Origin: Paracoccaceae bacterium Fryx2
Lineage (GTDB): Bacteria; Pseudomonadota; Alphaproteobacteria; Rhodobacterales; Rhodobacteraceae
Assembly: GCA_032334235.1 (NCBI GenBank)
Contig: JAVSGI010000003.1
Location: forward strand, 62,001-126,000
Reading direction: 5' to 3'
DNA: 64,000 bases
Shown: positions 28,284-36,292 of the stretch, piece by piece
Layout: each line of letters starts with the position of its first letter
Numbering within the stretch: position 1 is the first letter of the stretch
The notes under the pieces: model-generated
The model's input: only the letters and a program-made list of their open reading frames with translations
What the model was told of the DNA's origin: nothing
The model's database searches: none
Made by a program: the position numbers and the translations under genes

Positions 28284-28919
28284 TATCTGCCGCCCCGGCT
28301 TTTTCCGAAATCATTAGTCAACTTCTGCTTCCTCTCAGTTTTGGACCTGTCGGGTTGCCGCTGGCAAAGGTGCCCTCGTCGTCCGCCCATCTACCCCAAA
28401 CACCGTAACCGCGCCTGTTCCCCGGCGTGTGCTAAATTCCGGCGGTGGTGGTGCTTTCGTCATGTCAAAGGCAGCCTTTGTTACCCGTCAGTTACCCCTG
28501 TAGCATGTATCATAAATACAGGTAATCTAAACCTTTGTTTAATAGCGTTAATTATATTTAGGAAATTTGACTATATATCAAACTATCTTCACGTTCTGGG
28601 CAGAAAAAGGTGCGGAAAGGCTCTCTTTTGTGATTGGTTCGCAAGTGGGTTCAACGGCCATCGCGTCGAGGTGAGCAGTTTGGCCAATGGTTAATTAAAG
28701 CCGATCCCGTGCCAGTATCTGTAGGGCGTCCAAAAATTACAGGTGTGCCGGGCGCTGGTGTGAATGGCACGAATGGCGCGTTTTTTCGGGTTGTGACGTA
28801 TGAGGGAAAAAAGAAAAACATGCGCCCACAAATTACAGCAATTACTGACACAGACTTTTTCTTTTTTCCTATTGCACCATAATTGAGAAAACGCGCCATT
28901 CGCGCCATTCTGGCCCCCG
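28284..28919. other. AT-rich non-coding stretch between zinc protein and helicase gene
   Basis: About 640 bp with no credible gene. It contains two GTTACCC heptamers (28480 and 28491, the reverse of the end repeats), a very AT-rich tract (about 28500-28600) and the nested inverted repeat at 28762-28910. Composition and location next to the primase-helicase operon suit a replication origin or control region. Confidence 0.55.
28762..28910. repeat. Nested inverted repeat with paired 9-bp iterons
   Basis: On the left, GAATGGCAC (28762-28770) and GAATGGCGC (28771-28779) stand in tandem; on the right, two GCGCCATTC (28893-28901, 28902-28910) stand in tandem on the opposite strand. With the adjoining T/A run the outer arms pair over about 18 bp (28770-28787 with 28885-28902). 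Inside is a second inverted repeat, GGAAAAAAGAAAAA (about 28804-28817) against TTTTTCTTTTTTCC (about 28856-28869). The centre is about 40 bp. Confidence 0.85.
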
Positions 28920-30926
28920 TTAAATTACTGAGCCGCGCGGCGCTGGCATCATGGGCAGTATCGGCTCTGGTGAATTAATTTTAATGTGTTCATAAATCCG
29001 CAATCCGTCAGTGACTTTGCCTGTCGGGTGGCCCAAACGCTGTAACCGCTTCGAGAAGGTTTCGCGGTTGACTGTTTTCTTGATGCCCTGCGCCTCCGCC
29101 CATCGTCCGTATGCCTCATACAGCCACCCGCCCGGCGTCTTGGCACCAACCTCACGCGTGCAAGCATCCTGCACAAACTGCGCCACTTGGTCCGCATCCA
29201 GCCGCCATTCTGCCTTGGCCGCCTCGCTCGATGCCGGTTGCGTGAAGCCATTGGCCACCGCGTGAGCGTAGGCGGTAAGGCAAATCGTCAGGATGCCAGG
29301 TAGCTCCTGAAACAGCTTCCCCTTGAGCGTCACGTCCTGTTCGTGCTCTGCGAATGTCCGGTTGAATGTCAGCAGCACGGCCCGGCGGAACAGTGCATCC
29401 GAAAAATCACGGGTATGCGGTAAGTGGTTCGTGCCGAACCAGCATGTAGAAAATGGTCGCATGTCGAAAGGATCCCGATGCTTACGCTCAACTGTCGATG
29501 TTTCGCCGGACGTGATTGCCTTCAACTCGGCGTCAGCTATGACTTCGCCCTGATGGAGTTCTGACACGATGTTCGCCAACTTGTCCTTCAGGTGCGCGCG
29601 CTGGTAGGGGCTTTCGAATTTAGACGGCGCAACGCCTGCCACGTTCTCCGCCCCGGCCATCGCTTCCAGCACGGCCAGTGCCACGCTCTTTCCGTTACCG
29701 CCTGGTCCCAAGAGCATCACGAAACGCTCATGCTGGGCGTGGCTCATCAAGGTGTATCCCATGAGTTCCAGCAGGCACGTACACTTGTCGTCGCGGTCCG
29801 CGTCGTCGCGGAATACGTCGCCTAGGAATCGCCGGAATAGCGGGGCGGTCGCGCTCAGGTCGAGATCGACTGGAATTTGCGTAGTGCGGTAATCCTCGCG
29901 CCGGTGCGGCCTGAGCGTCCATCTGCCGCCTTCCAGCACGGCCAGCCCGTTGAGGCAGTTGACCACTTCCGGCTCGCCTATGTTGAACGCATGGCCGGGG
30001 CGGTAAATCTCGTTCTTCAGCACCTCTGCAACGCCGTTGACGGCATGGTTCATCACAGTAACGCCACGCGCCTCCAAGGCGGCTTGCGTAGCCTTTTTTA
30101 CCGCCCTGTCCTCTTGTTCCCTCCAGACGCCAGACGCTTGCCAGCGCCACACGCCCGAGTCTGTGCACAGGATATTTTCTTGCCCAATGCCGTCGAGCGT
30201 CGCCCGTGCCAATGTCAGATGGTCCGGCGCTTCCTGGTTGCCATCGGCGTGTGCCTCTTTCAGCGCCTCCCTCAATTCACCCATACCGATGCCGGTGGCC
30301 GCTTTCAGGGCCTTCAAGATGATCTCTTGTTTCAGGCGCGGCAACGCATTGGCTTCAATCAGAATCTCATGGATTTTGTCGGCATCGTCGGCCGTCACAT
30401 ATCGGGCGTGCATCTTCAGCGTTTCGAAGTCGCGAAGCGTGACGGCTGGTGCCGTGTTTGTGCCCGGCATCTGCGGCATATGCTGTCGAGTCCGGGACAG
30501 GCTAACCATTGCCGCCGCTTCAGCATATGCCGCCTTTTTTTTGCCTTCGTGTTTGAAGTGGCAAAACAGGTCGAAGGCGTCGCCCGTGCGGTCTCCGTTT
30601 TTCGTCACGATGCCCAGCCCGGCGGTGGCATCGCTACCAGAGTGTGAAAGCCAATGGTCGCCATAGTCACGGGTTGCGAAACTGCCGCTTGTCTGGTGAG
30701 TGCTTTGCCAGTCGTCGCTATTCCTGCGCTGCGTGTATCCGCACTCGGCAAGCATGTATTCGACGCTGAAAAGTGCGCAGAATTGGCTGATAATGCCGTC
30801 TGTCTCGCTTGTCGTGCCGCGCGCCGCGCGGCGTTGTTCGGCAATCTGCGCGGCCTCAACACGGGCCGCCCGTATCTGCGCGGCATCAATCACAAGCGGG
30901 TGTTCCATGGTCAGTGTCAGCATCAT
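28920..30926 (-). CDS. P4/D5-family phage replicative helicase
   Basis: A 668-residue protein whose C-terminal half is a D5/P4-type SF3 helicase: 'CLNGLAVLEGGRWTLRPHR' (D5_N region), Walker A 'GPGGNGKS' (about 404-411), 'ANIVSELHQGEVIADAELKA' as Walker B region, and 'CWFGTNHLPHTRDFSDALFR' with the arginine finger. The N-terminal part has 'YGDHWLSHSGSD', typical of helicase-linked primase C-terminal segments. Start ATG 30926 overlaps the stop of the primase-polymerase gene (ATGA); a longer frame to 31115 is shadow. Together they should prime and unwind replication of the element. Confidence 0.88.
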   Translation of the reverse strand: MMLTLTMEHPLVIDAAQIRAARVEAAQIAEQRRAARGTTSETDGIISQFCALFSVEYMLAECGYTQRRNSDDWQSTHQTSGSFATRDYGDHWLSHSGSDATAGLGIVTKNGDRTGDAFDLFCHFKHEGKKKAAYAEAAAMVSLSRTRQHMPQMPGTNTAPAVTLRDFETLKMHARYVTADDADKIHEILIEANALPRLKQEIILKALKAATGIGMGELREALKEAHADGNQEAPDHLTLARATLDGIGQENILCTDSGVWRWQASGVWREQEDRAVKKATQAALEARGVTVMNHAVNGVAEVLKNEIYRPGHAFNIGEPEVVNCLNGLAVLEGGRWTLRPHRREDYRTTQIPVDLDLSATAPLFRRFLGDVFRDDADRDDKCTCLLELMGYTLMSHAQHERFVMLLGPGGNGKSVALAVLEAMAGAENVAGVAPSKFESPYQRAHLKDKLANIVSELHQGEVIADAELKAITSGETSTVERKHRDPFDMRPFSTCWFGTNHLPHTRDFSDALFRRAVLLTFNRTFAEHEQDVTLKGKLFQELPGILTICLTAYAHAVANGFTQPASSEAAKAEWRLDADQVAQFVQDACTREVGAKTPGGWLYEAYGRWAEAQGIKKTVNRETFSKRLQRLGHPTGKVTDGLRIYEHIKINSPEPILPMMPAPRGSVI

Positions 30927-31531
30927 TTGTCCGCCCCCAGTGCGTAATGGTAGAAGTCGCCGGTGCGGCAGGGTAGGAACACAATCTGGCCAGGCCGAGC
31001 TAATGCTCTGTCCGGTTGAATCCCGCGCGCCTCCAAGGCGTCGAAAAAGGCATTCTGCGTATCTTTGAAGTCTTCGCCAGATAGCCAAGTGGTCAGCGGT
31101 ATCAGCGCCCGCCAACGGGGCAGTTCAGACGTGGCGCTGGCCGTCGAGTAAATCAGCCTCCGCACGTCGCCCAAGATTTCGCACAATGCTCTATCCAGCA
31201 TATCAAGCGGCGGGTTGCCGTCGTCAATATCAAGAGTGAGCCACCAGAACCGGCCTTCCCGTCGCTGCACTTCGTGGGTGCGGGCATCGTGGGCGGCATA
31301 GTCGGACGGGATGAACCAGGGCGCTTGCCTCAGCTTGTCCTGCACCATGGTCGGATTGACCAGCATGTGCTCGATCTGCGCCACCGTGATGGTGGCATAG
31401 GGCGTCCCTGCGGACGGGTGACGGTTTGGACTGCCGTCGTTCAGCGTTTGGGCGTGCGTGTCGCTCTTGCCGTGTCCGCAAGGGAAGGACGGCAAAACCG
31501 CCGGTGCGCCCGGCATTTGCTCTGTGTTCAT
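30923..31531 (-). CDS. Primase-polymerase (AEP-like) domain protein
   Basis: A 202-residue protein with the pattern of archaeo-eukaryotic-type primase domains found with P4-like helicases. 'FWWLTLDIDDGNPP' holds the acidic metal-binding pair, 'RRLIYSTASATSELPRWRAL' the 'S-T-x-x-H-like' second motif, and 'LIPLTTWLSGEDF' a third conserved strand. It overlaps the downstream helicase gene by ATGA and its own ATG overlaps the stop of the upstream small gene, so the three are translationally coupled. In other satellites the two domains are fused; here they are separate. Confidence 0.7.
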   Translation of the reverse strand: MNTEQMPGAPAVLPSFPCGHGKSDTHAQTLNDGSPNRHPSAGTPYATITVAQIEHMLVNPTMVQDKLRQAPWFIPSDYAAHDARTHEVQRREGRFWWLTLDIDDGNPPLDMLDRALCEILGDVRRLIYSTASATSELPRWRALIPLTTWLSGEDFKDTQNAFFDALEARGIQPDRALARPGQIVFLPCRTGDFYHYALGADK

Positions 31532-31830
31532 TGCGCAGCCCCTATGTGCTTCAAAAGGCCAGCAACACGGCGAAGGATTTCAGAAGTGCTTTCCGCCTCT
31601 GCCAATGTCATCTTGAAGTCAGGCTCAACGCCGTCTTCCCAACTATCTGAATTGCAGATTTCACTATCCACATAGCCGCGCATCTTCTCTGCAATGTTTT
31701 GGGTCATGACGCTGGCCGCACGTGCAGCTCCGCGCAAGGCCGCGCGGTTAAGCTGCATGTCGACTTCGGCTACTGTATGCGCCGCTATGCTGACGGGGTT
31801 CAAATCGTTGTTAGGGGTATCAATTTTCAT
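31528..31830 (-). CDS. Hypothetical protein, first gene of replication operon
   Basis: A 100-residue acidic protein, mostly predicted helical ('VAEVDMQLNRAALRGAARAA', 'KMTLAEAESTSEILRRVAGL'). No known family is recognised. Its stop overlaps the primase-polymerase start (AATGA), which supports a real, coupled gene. It starts just downstream of the intergenic region holding the candidate small RNA promoter on the opposite strand. It could be a small accessory or regulatory factor for replication; this is inference from position only. Confidence 0.6.
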   Translation of the reverse strand: MKIDTPNNDLNPVSIAAHTVAEVDMQLNRAALRGAARAASVMTQNIAEKMRGYVDSEICNSDSWEDGVEPDFKMTLAEAESTSEILRRVAGLLKHIGAAQ

Positions 31831-31847
31831 TTTACTACCTCTGGATA

Positions 31848-31876
31848 TTGCCCCAAAGGCGCAGCGGTGCTATAAT
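31848..31876 (+). promoter_or_regulatory. Sigma-70-type promoter for a candidate small RNA
   Basis: TTGCCC (31848-31853), a 17-bp spacer, then a perfect TATAAT (31871-31876) on the plus strand. No plus-strand gene follows; an intrinsic terminator ends about 60 bp downstream. Confidence 0.65.
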
Positions 31877-31881
31877 GCCCC

Positions 31882-31942
31882 ATCAAAGCTGTCCGCTCTG
31901 ACTTCGTTAAAGCCCGTCCGCGCTCAATGCGGGCGGGTTTTT
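31882..31942 (+). ncRNA. Candidate small RNA of the element
   Basis: The sequence between the predicted start (about 31882) and the terminator U-run gives a transcript of about 60 nt with no useful reading frame. It lies between the AlpA-like gene and the replication operon, divergent from the latter. Satellite phage P4 controls its replication genes with a short RNA (CI RNA) from a comparable region; the analogy is positional, not by sequence. Confidence 0.45.
31913..31942 (+). terminator. Intrinsic terminator, small RNA / AlpA-like gene
   Basis: A 9-bp GC-rich stem with one G-U pair (31913-31921 with 31929-31937, 7-nt loop) followed by a U-run from 31938. It ends the plus-strand small RNA; read from the other strand it lies directly after the AlpA-like stop and could serve both. 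Confidence 0.8.
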
Positions 31943-32222
31943 ACTTTTGAGTGAAGATCGGTTGTGCGACGCCCTTGGCTTGGGCGTCCAGCCAATCGAC
32001 GATTTCGGCCTCACGCCAGAAACGGCGACGTCCAATGTAAGTCGGGCGGGGGAAGTCCAGTTCGGGATTATCCAGCCAGCGCCACAACGTCATGTCGCTG
32101 ATACCGCCGCACATCTGGCGAACGGTTGCCGCTTGAATGCGACGGTGCGGGTGGCACATGTCCGCTTCGGTGCGTGCCCTTTCAGAAAGCTCGTTAGGTG
32201 ACAGACTAGGTTGCGTGTTCAT
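31941..32222 (-). CDS. AlpA/excisionase-like HTH protein
   Basis: A 93-residue DNA-binding protein. The MerR-like winged HTH is visible in 'TVRQMCGGISDMTLWRWLDN', 'PRPTYIGRRRFWREAEIVDW', the pattern of AlpA-type phage regulators and excisionases ('R..RFW...EI..W'). In P4-like elements such a protein activates int or acts as directionality factor. It lies two genes from the integrase on the same strand. ATG 32222. Confidence 0.75.
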   Translation of the reverse strand: MNTQPSLSPNELSERARTEADMCHPHRRIQAATVRQMCGGISDMTLWRWLDNPELDFPRPTYIGRRRFWREAEIVDWLDAQAKGVAQPIFTQK

Positions 32223-32307
32223 TGGCCTACCTCGTTATAACAGGTTAGACCTCTCAATATTCACAGAATAAAGCATGATGCAAAACAAGGCGTGACACGT
32301 ATTTCTT

Positions 32308-32772
32308 TTAATTAGGTTTCAAGTCAGTTTCCCTTTGCCTACGCAATAATTCGATGATCTCCAGATCGTCTGATTCAAGCAAAAGCTCCCGATTCACCTT
32401 TTCGTGATTAAATATGAGCCTTTGAATCGCTTGTGCTTTCGAAGAAGGTCTATCGATTTGTTTGAGATATTTTTGCGCCATAGTTCGGCTTACATCACAT
32501 TTCATCTCGATTTCTCGACTGATAGAATCCTTGTCCGTCCATCCATCAACGTCTCTGCGCCAGAAACGAACTAACGCCGCTGCAACAGGCTTTAGGCTAG
32601 AAAGTTTGGCACCTCTTTGACGCTTCGGTGGGTCACCAAAAATAATTCTTGCAATAAGTTCACGTTCGCCTTCGTTTAGATCACCCTTCATCACCTGCTG
32701 AATAAGAAGCGATGGATCACCTTCTTTCCATTTTAACACAGGTTTGTTTCGAAATTGCGACATATCAACCAT
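32308..32772 (-). CDS. Hypothetical protein coupled to the integrase gene
   Basis: A 154-residue basic protein of unknown family, rich in Lys/Arg/Asp ('MSQFRNKPVLKWKEGD', 'GERELIARIIFGDPPKRQRG', 'DSISREIEMKCDVSRTMAQK', 'LKQIDRPSSKAQAIQRLI'). The segment 'DVSRTMAQKYLKQI' could be a helix-turn-helix. Its ATG (32772) shares a base with the integrase stop (TGATG), so it is co-translated with the integrase. AT content is above that of core genes. Role unknown. Confidence 0.55.
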   Translation of the reverse strand: MVDMSQFRNKPVLKWKEGDPSLLIQQVMKGDLNEGERELIARIIFGDPPKRQRGAKLSSLKPVAAALVRFWRRDVDGWTDKDSISREIEMKCDVSRTMAQKYLKQIDRPSSKAQAIQRLIFNHEKVNRELLLESDDLEIIELLRRQRETDLKPN

Positions 32773-34076
32773 CAACGCAAACCCCCGATCCGCACCACGT
32801 TATCCGGCGTCCCGTCCACAAGATCGCCCACAAACCGCGCCCACGCATTAAGTGCATCGCGCTTTTCGTCGGCATAGTCGTGCCGCTGATAAACGCTCAC
32901 AATGCCGCCTGCGGTGCCGCTCACATGGTTCAGAACCGCCTCGGTGACACGCACCGGGATGCCCAGCCGCGCCATGCCGGTCGCTGCCGTGCGGCGCAGA
33001 TCGTGAAACGTCCAGTGCGGAATTTCCACCGTCTCGCCGCGTTCCTCGCTGGCAATCTCGGCCATGCGTTTGGCAATGTGATTCCGGCCCTTGTGATAGC
33101 CCTGTAGGGCGCTTGCTCCGTTTATGGTGAACACATATCCCGACTGCCCCTTGACGCGCTCCACGGCCCCCAGAACGGCGCGCGCGGCTTCTGACAGTGC
33201 TACATCATGCGCGCGCCCGTTCTTTGTGCGGTCGGCGGTCAGGTGCCATAGATCGCCGGTGATTTCGCGGTCGGTCATATTCACAACCTCGCCAAGCCGC
33301 TGGCCGGTCAACAGAAGCATTTTGCCAAGGTGGCCCCAAGGCTGGCCCTCAATATAGCAGGCTTGCCAGAACAGTTTGATCTCATGATTTGTCAACACGC
33401 GGTCGCGGCTCTTTTCCTTTGCCGCCGGTTTGACGCCCATGGCTGGCGATTGCGTGATGATATCGCGCTCAACACACCAGCTTAGAAACTTGTTCAGATA
33501 CGCCCGAACGCGATTTGCAGTCACAACCCGCCCGCTGTCTGCAATCCCGTCCAGCAGGTCGATCACGTCGCGCTTTGTAATGGTTTGAATATCCCTTTCG
33601 CCCCAGATCGCCACAACGTGCCGGTTCAATTCGCGCTTGACCGTCTCGCCAGATTTCAGGGTGGACAGGTGTCGCGCGCCGAATTTCTCCACCAGCGTCT
33701 TGATCTTGTCGCGCTCGGATAGTTGGGTTTCCAGCCGTGCGGCCTTGGTCGCCTTCTTCGCTGCGCTCGGATCGTTGCCATAGTCCACCGCCTCGATAGC
33801 ATTGGACGCGGCGGCGCGCGCATCGGCCAGCCCCATCACTGGCCAGCGACCAAGGGTCAGCTTCTTGGGTTTGCCCGCGTAGCGATAGCGCAAGGCCCAT
33901 GATTTGGCCCCGCTGGGTTGCACCACAAGGTAAAGGCCAGACAATGCCGGGTCTGGCAATTCTAGGCGTTGGTTTGGGTCGGGTTTGATCGCTTCCACGG
34001 TTTTCGTGGTTAGTGCGCGGCGTATAGTCAATTCATCACCTCCATCTGTTACCCCAAGGTTTCCCTTAGCTTCCAA
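32772..34076 (-). CDS. int: Tyrosine site-specific recombinase (element integrase)
   Basis: A 434-residue P4-type integrase. The N-terminal DUF4102-like arm-binding domain covers about 18-105 ('LELPDPALSGLYLVVQPSGA', 'YAGKPKKLTLGRW'), a core-binding domain about 120-220, and the catalytic domain has the expected R of 'LLTGQRLGEV', 'H-x-x-R' in 'TFHDLRRTAATGM', and Tyr within 'VYQRHDYADEKR' ('LNHVSGTAGG' provides the second His/Trp motif). It should integrate the element at the tRNA-Asn 3' end. It sits near the right att copy, at the end far from the intact tRNA. Confidence 0.92.
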   Translation of the reverse strand: MEAKGNLGVTDGGDELTIRRALTTKTVEAIKPDPNQRLELPDPALSGLYLVVQPSGAKSWALRYRYAGKPKKLTLGRWPVMGLADARAAASNAIEAVDYGNDPSAAKKATKAARLETQLSERDKIKTLVEKFGARHLSTLKSGETVKRELNRHVVAIWGERDIQTITKRDVIDLLDGIADSGRVVTANRVRAYLNKFLSWCVERDIITQSPAMGVKPAAKEKSRDRVLTNHEIKLFWQACYIEGQPWGHLGKMLLLTGQRLGEVVNMTDREITGDLWHLTADRTKNGRAHDVALSEAARAVLGAVERVKGQSGYVFTINGASALQGYHKGRNHIAKRMAEIASEERGETVEIPHWTFHDLRRTAATGMARLGIPVRVTEAVLNHVSGTAGGIVSVYQRHDYADEKRDALNAWARFVGDLVDGTPDNVVRIGGLR

Positions 34077-34176
34077 CGGCTTGCCGGAAAGCGGCTGTCG
34101 CTACCCGGCTTCGGCTCAAGATTTCCGCCGGGGTAACACAGGGGTAACAGATTTAGACGTTTTGCGCCGTTACCCC
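34048..34176. repeat. GGGTAAC repeats near the right att copy
   Basis: Four copies of the heptamer GGGTAAC: reversed at 34048-34055, direct at 34131 and 34142, reversed at 34169-34176, mostly as GGGGTAAC. The same heptamer occurs three times at the other end (22348-22386). Paired clusters near both att cores are the usual layout of integrase arm-type sites. Confidence 0.65.
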
Positions 34177-34278
34177 GCGTTACTACCATTGCATAACATC
34201 TAGCGCAATATCAAGCAAAATATGGGGAAAAGTGCAGCCGATAGTTTTACAAAGTTAGGGCCAGTTTGGCCATAAAAC

Positions 34279-34330
34279 TTGACTGTTAATCAATTGGTCG
34301 TAGGTTCGATCCCTACCGCCGGAGCCAAAT
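34279..34330. repeat. att copy at right end of element (displaced tRNA-Asn 3' end)
   Basis: Perfect 52-bp copy of 22233-22284. It is not part of a functional tRNA because the 5' half is absent. Confidence 0.95.
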
Positions 34331-34450
34331 CAGCGCTAAACTGTTGATCATGTTATGCTTTTTTTGATTTAGGTTTGATGTGTCACACATGGGTGTCACA
34401 CACGAATCCGGATCTTGGGGCTCTTTCCTCTCATAGAGGGAAATGGCCGG

Positions 34451-35345
34451 ATGGCTTTTCATACGCACGTAATCCGTCGGGGCAGCGTTTTCCACTGGAA
34501 GCGCCGCTTTCCGAAATCCACATGTTTGAAGGTCTTGCAGGTCAGTTTGCGCACCTCAACGCTGTCGGAAGCCTGTATGATCGCCCGCAGACTGTCTTCT
34601 GTGAGCGACCGAATGTTTGATGAGATAAAGACCAACCACCTGAGTGTGGAAGATGCCCGCGCCTGGCTGCGCCATGTGGTGAGCGAGGAGCTTTCGCGCA
34701 TCCGCAAGAATCAGACACTGATCTGCGCTGATGGTGGAGGAGATGCCACTGCTGACTGGGCGATGCGCGAAGCTTGGCGGATGCTCGCGACCATCGGGCC
34801 GAACGCTGGCATCGGCGATCTTGAATTCGACCGGCTTCAGGCGGAGGGTCGATCCGAATTGGAAATGTTCCAGCTTGACCGGACGTTGAAAATGCTGGGA
34901 CAGGACCTCCGGAGCGAGGCCCGCATGCTGCGGCTGGCACGTGAGTTCCGGGAACTCACATCCCGCAAGGATGAGCTTTCGGCACAGGCCATGCTGCGCG
35001 TGCGCAAGCTTTTCACCGAGGGGCGCGCTGCGGCTTGGGCGGCTGCTCCTCCGGACCAAGGCCCGAATACTGCAAATGCGCTCGCGGAGGATCTCGCGCG
35101 AGAAGCCGTCGAGCTGGAACGCGAAGCTTTTCTCGGCTCCGGCAGGACCGGAGGAGGGTCCCTTGCTCCGCAGGCGGCCTTCATTGCGGAGGTTTCCGTC
35201 GGGCATCAAGCTCCCGGCGTGCCCGATGTCGTCGAGGAACCACCTTATGACCCGGCGATCCCCTCGGTGATCGAGCGGCTCATCCATCACAAGGGTCGGC
35301 AGGGTGTTACCTCGACGACCCTGCAACAATATTGTTCTTTCGCAT
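34451..35345 (+). pseudogene. Truncated DUF6538-type integrase
   Basis: The N-terminal 298 residues of a tyrosine recombinase of the DUF6538 group remain: 'MAFHTHVIRRGSVFHWKRRF' then 'LQVSLRTSTLSEACMIARRL' is the domain signature, followed by a long helical region. The catalytic C-terminal domain is missing because an IS3-family element begins at 35346; the frame then reads into IS sequence ('LNRPGFTGGW'). ATG 34451 has GAGGG upstream. It lies 120 bp past the right att copy, so it probably belonged to a second element at the same tRNA site. Confidence 0.75.
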
Positions 35346-35386
35346 TGAACCGCCCCGGGTTTACCGGAGGGTGGTTTGTTCAATGA

Positions 35387-36292
35387 CTACGCGACCATAT
35401 CGAGTGAGTTCAGGTTTGCATAGAACGCCTCCTCTGCTTCTGCGGGTGGGATGTATCCGATTGGGCCAAGCAGGCGGCGGTTGTTATACCAATCGATCCA
35501 TTTCAGCGTTTCCCATTCGACCTCGCGCATTGATTTCCAGGGGCCGATCTGGTTGATGACCTCTGTCTTGAACAGGCCGATGACGCATTCAGCCAAGGCG
35601 TTGTCATAGGCATCGCCAACTGTTCCAACGGAAAGGTCGATCTCGGCCTTGGCCAGGCGTTCGGTGTATTTGATCGACAGGTATTGTGATCCGCGGTCCG
35701 AATGGTGGACCAAGCTCTTGTTATCCGGCGTCTTTCTTTGCCAGATCGCTTGCTCCAGCGCGTCGAGCACAAACTGGGTCTTCATCGATGTCGAGACGCG
35801 CCAACCGACAATACGACGTGCAAAGACGTCGATGACGAAGGCCACGTAGACGGTGCCGGACCATGTGGGCACATAGGTGAAATCTGAAACCCACAGCTTG
35901 TTCGGCCGATCCGCCATGAACAGCCGGTTCACCTTGTCGTCCGGGCAAGGCAGAGACGTGTCAGGATTGGTCGTGATGACCTTCTTGCCACGGACCACGC
36001 CCCTGATGCCCAGATGGCGCATCAATCGTTCCACGGTGCAGCGGGCGGCGTCTTCACCCTGCCGTCGCAAAACATGCCAGATCTTCCGCGCGCCATAGAG
36101 CTTGCGGTTGGCATCCCAGGCCGCGTCGATCTTGAGGCTCAGGGCGGCATCCGATTTGGCCCGGGCCGAGGCCCGGTCAGGATCACGCATGATCGCCCGC
36201 CGGTCATAAAAGGTGGAAGGGGCAAACTGCAGTGCCCTGCAGATCGGCTCGACCCCGAATGCCTCTCGGCTTTCCTCAATGAAAGCAGTCAT
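35387..36292 (-). CDS. IS3-family transposase OrfB
   Basis: A 301-residue integrase-core (rve) transposase. DDE residues: D in 'LWVSDFTYVPTWSG', D in 'LVHHSDRGSQYLS', E in 'ALAECVIGLFKTEVI'. The HTH_21 segment 'RKLYGARKIWHVLRRQGED' is present. ATG 36292 overlaps the orfA stop (AATGA); in this family OrfAB is usually made by frameshifting or coupling. Undamaged. Confidence 0.93.
   Translation of the reverse strand: MTAFIEESREAFGVEPICRALQFAPSTFYDRRAIMRDPDRASARAKSDAALSLKIDAAWDANRKLYGARKIWHVLRRQGEDAARCTVERLMRHLGIRGVVRGKKVITTNPDTSLPCPDDKVNRLFMADRPNKLWVSDFTYVPTWSGTVYVAFVIDVFARRIVGWRVSTSMKTQFVLDALEQAIWQRKTPDNKSLVHHSDRGSQYLSIKYTERLAKAEIDLSVGTVGDAYDNALAECVIGLFKTEVINQIGPWKSMREVEWETLKWIDWYNNRRLLGPIGYIPPAEAEEAFYANLNSLDMVA

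Larger units (their letters stand above)
22233..34330. mobile_element. tRNA-Asn-integrated satellite-like element carrying a Type ISP restriction-modification gene
   Basis: A 12.1-kb element bounded by 52-bp perfect direct repeats (22233-22284 and 34279-34330) of the tRNA-Asn 3' end. From right to left it holds a tyrosine integrase, an unknown gene, an AlpA-like HTH gene, a candidate small RNA, an unknown gene, a primase-polymerase, a P4/D5-type helicase, a nested inverted repeat, a zinc-ribbon-like gene and, on the plus strand, a Type ISP R-M gene. No capsid, tail, conjugation or relaxase gene is seen. Integrase, AlpA and primase-helicase are the P4-satellite hallmark set, so it may replicate after excision and depend on a helper. 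Confidence 0.85.
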
